Shown here piece after piece: positions 39,892-41,353 of a DNA stretch of 41,353 nucleotides. Location: positions 1-41,353 of the IMG/VR virus record IMGVR_UViG_3300022851_000006; one strand, given 5' to 3'. The notes below the pieces were generated by a model. That model had not been told where the DNA came from. It did no database searches and worked only from the letters and a program-made list of their open reading frames with translations. Made by a program: the position numbers and the translations under genes. This DNA comes from a virus. Positions within the stretch are counted from its first letter, which is position 1. Every line of letters begins with the position of its first letter.

Positions 39892-40116
39892 ATGTCAAAA
39901 ATAAGAGTTTTTAAAAAATTATCAGAGGTTGACGCTAAAGAATTTTATCAATTGTTAAAAATTGATAAAGTGATGCGGGGCAAGGACTTAGCTAAACTAA
40001 TTGGTGTGGGTGTTGCCTCAATTAGCGGATGGCATAAAAACAAATGTTATCCCGCTTACTGTAAAGCAGTGCTTGAATTGATTAAACTTAAACTTAGAAA
40101 TAGAAAAGATGTTTAA
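39892..40116 (+). CDS. Cro/CI-like HTH regulator
   Basis: 74 residues. HTH: MRGKDLAKLIGVGVASISGW then HKNKCYPAYCKAVLEL, the Cro/CI-type pattern in which the recognition helix is followed by a Trp. It is divergent from the early promoter and next to its palindromes, so it probably represses or tunes early transcription. Its stop overlaps the next start (GATGTTTAA). Confidence 0.7.
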   Translation: MSKIRVFKKLSEVDAKEFYQLLKIDKVMRGKDLAKLIGVGVASISGWHKNKCYPAYCKAVLELIKLKLRNRKDV

Positions 40117-40402
40117 TTTTGGCAAAAATAGTTTCAAAAACAAAATAAAAGGAGTTTTTGAAAACTGGCACGCTGAAACGCCAAATATTTTGGTTTATTA
40201 TCAAAGACATTATCCAAATCACTCATATAGAATATTGATTAGTGAGTTTAGAGATGTCAACTTTAAGAAGCCGTTTTTAGCTTTGTTTAACAAGAGAGAG
40301 CAGAAGGCATTAAGATTTGAGCTAGAAAAGACAATGAAATATCAAAAACTAGATAGTTCTAAAAGACAATTAATATTTAAAGAATTTAAACTAGAGAGAT
40401 AA
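40109..40402 (+). CDS. Unknown basic protein
   Basis: 97 residues, MFNFGKNSFKNKIKGVFENW onward, strongly basic with aromatic residues. Unrecognised. Translationally coupled to the HTH gene and followed after 1 nt by the coiled-coil gene. Confidence 0.5.
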   Translation: MFNFGKNSFKNKIKGVFENWHAETPNILVYYQRHYPNHSYRILISEFRDVNFKKPFLALFNKREQKALRFELEKTMKYQKLDSSKRQLIFKEFKLER

Positions 40403-40403
40403 A

Positions 40404-40565
40404 ATGATATTTTTTAAGAAAAAAAAACAACTTATTAAATTAACAAAAGATTATGATGATTTGTGGAGCGATCAAAAAGATCTGCTAGAGATTAATAATG
40501 ATTTAAAGAATGATATTATTATATTGCAACATCAACTAAAAAAAGCTAATGACAGCAAAAACTAA
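40404..40565 (+). CDS. Small coiled-coil protein
   Basis: 53 residues, MIFFKKKKQLIKLTKDYDDL then DQKDLLEINNDLKNDIIILQ, a leucine/isoleucine-heptad helix. Basic start, acidic middle. Overlaps the ParB gene start by 17 nt. Function unknown, possibly a partner of the ParB-like protein. Confidence 0.55.
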   Translation: MIFFKKKKQLIKLTKDYDDLWSDQKDLLEINNDLKNDIIILQHQLKKANDSKN

Positions 40566-41160
40566 CGTCAACAAAAGAATAACTTGGAAGATTGAAACTA
40601 GAAAATTAGTTGACTTGAAGCCTCACCCGAAAAATCCAAGAGAATTTACAGAAAAAGGTATGAAAGACCTTGAAAATTCTATTAATTCCATTGGTTTTAT
40701 GCAACCAATCAATATCAATCAAGATGGAATTATTTTGAGTGGACATGCAAGAACATTGAAGTTGAAGCAGATGGGCGAGACAGAAGTTGATGTTTATGTT
40801 CCTGACAGAGTTTTAACACCAAAACAAGAAGATGAGGTTCTAGTTAGAGCTAATGCCAACACAGCTGGAAAGTGGGATTTTGATATTTTAGCAAATGAAT
40901 TTGAAGATTTTGAGTTAGTTGAATGGGGGCTAGAGATACCAGAGTTAACACCAGAAATTGATTTATCTTTACTTGACGAGGAGGATCTAAGTAGTCAAAT
41001 GGCAGATATGGCAGATGGAGTTAGAAAAGCTATACAAATAGAATTTGAGCCTCACCACTATGAAGAAGCTTTTGAGTTAGTTAAATTTTGGAGAAATCAA
41101 GGGGTATATGTAGGCAAGATGCTGATAGACCTTTTAAAAACAAAACAAAAAACATTATAA
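40549..41160 (+). CDS. ParB-like nuclease-domain protein
   Basis: 203 residues. ParB/sulfiredoxin-fold motifs: VDLKPHPKNPREF (NPR at 29-31), ENSINSIGFMQPININ and the GHARTLKLKQMG box (65-76), followed by PDRVLTPKQEDEVLVRANAN. In phages such proteins often precede or are fused to DNA methylases and base-modifying enzymes, acting as DNA-binding or nicking/NTP-using modules. The dioxygenase gene starts 6 nt later. No partition partner ParA is present, so a partition role is unlikely. Confidence 0.82.
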   Translation: MTAKTNVNKRITWKIETRKLVDLKPHPKNPREFTEKGMKDLENSINSIGFMQPININQDGIILSGHARTLKLKQMGETEVDVYVPDRVLTPKQEDEVLVRANANTAGKWDFDILANEFEDFELVEWGLEIPELTPEIDLSLLDEEDLSSQMADMADGVRKAIQIEFEPHHYEEAFELVKFWRNQGVYVGKMLIDLLKTKQKTL

Positions 41161-41166
41161 TATAAT

Positions 41167-41353
41167 ATGAAGAGGATTGATTTAATTAAGATCTCTCACA
41201 ATGTAAAAATGGGGCAAGAATGCCCATTTATTGAACCTAACATCTTAGAAGATTGCGTGTTCTACGAAGATGGGATTGCTGTGGGTTTTTATATTAAAAA
41301 AATGCCTAAAAAAATGTGCAAGTTGGCGGACTTAGCTGATAACTTGCTAAGGA
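41167..41353 (+). CDS. 5' part of the TET/JBP-like dioxygenase (continues at base 1)
   Basis: The gene begins at ATG 41167 (MKRIDLIKISHNVKMGQECP), and after 20 codons enters the 127-base duplicate of the window start. See the entry at 1-732 for the enzyme. Starting 6 nt after the ParB-like stop, it shares that operon. Confidence 0.8.
   Translation, partial: MKRIDLIKISHNVKMGQECPFIEPNILEDCVFYEDGIAVGFYIKKMPKKMCKLADLADNLLR
41227..41353. repeat. 127-base terminal duplication of the window start
   Basis: Bases 41227-41353 equal 1-127 without a mismatch. The length equals a common assembler k-mer, so it most simply marks a circular contig. The true virion DNA may be circularly permuted and terminally redundant. 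Confidence 0.9.

Noticed and set aside
40549-41160. Plasmid-type ParB partition system
   Set aside because: No ParA ATPase and no parS-like repeat cluster beside it; ParB-fold proteins are common in phage DNA-modification neighbourhoods.

Overview
The window looks like the complete genome of a low-GC tailed phage of siphovirus type, assembled as a circle. Its last 127 bases (41227-41353) are identical to its first 127, so the unique length is about 41,226 bp, and one gene (41167 through the end, then 1-732) crosses the join. A Gram-negative host is indicated by an embedded Rz/Rz1-type spanin pair with a lipobox and by a signal-peptide beta-barrel-like protein. Promoters of TTGACA-17-TATAAT type argue against Bacteroidota. 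The ThyX sequence reads like the alphaproteobacterial type; that is recollection, not a search. I see no integrase, tRNA or CRISPR array.

Layout. (1) 39839-41353 joined to 1-1204, plus strand: a small helix-turn-helix regulator, two small unknown genes, a ParB-like protein, a 2OG-Fe(II) dioxygenase resembling phage TET/JBP enzymes, and the small terminase subunit. (2) 1205-2020: a gap of about 800 bp with its own promoter and many hairpins, a candidate structured RNA and/or packaging site. (3) 2021-23079, plus strand: large terminase, portal, gpF-like minor head protein, scaffold, SU10-type major capsid, head-tail connectors, tail tube, assembly chaperone candidate, tape measure, tail tip, fibres, then a lysis and membrane cassette. 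(4) 23080-23267: convergent hairpin terminators. (5) 23268-39736, minus strand: early and middle genes. Reading in their own direction from 39736: small regulators, replication organiser, DnaB helicase, C5-cytosine methyltransferase, many small unknown genes, a pentapeptide-repeat protein, an AAA/YqaJ/SSB recombination module, a degenerate ATPase C-terminal domain, a leaderless HTH gene, a cysteine-array protein, ThyX, HNH nuclease and a DUF1064 nuclease.

How it works together. Early minus-strand transcription starts at a promoter (39787-39815) whose -35 and -10 boxes lie inside perfect palindromes, next to the divergent HTH gene. The cytosine methyltransferase, the TET/JBP-like oxygenase and the ParB-like protein together suggest a cytosine modification pathway (C to 5mC to 5hmC or beyond), with ThyX supplying dTMP. 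Most notable for novelty: three structured intergenic islands (1302-1813, 26933-27491, 32667-32811), an 11-bp iteron-like array (23453-23584), a dUTPase motif V remnant directly after the ThyX stop, a headless OLD/DUF3696-type ATPase domain, and a protein with 13 cysteines at every third residue. Ten genes below about 60 codons are recovered by direct translation.
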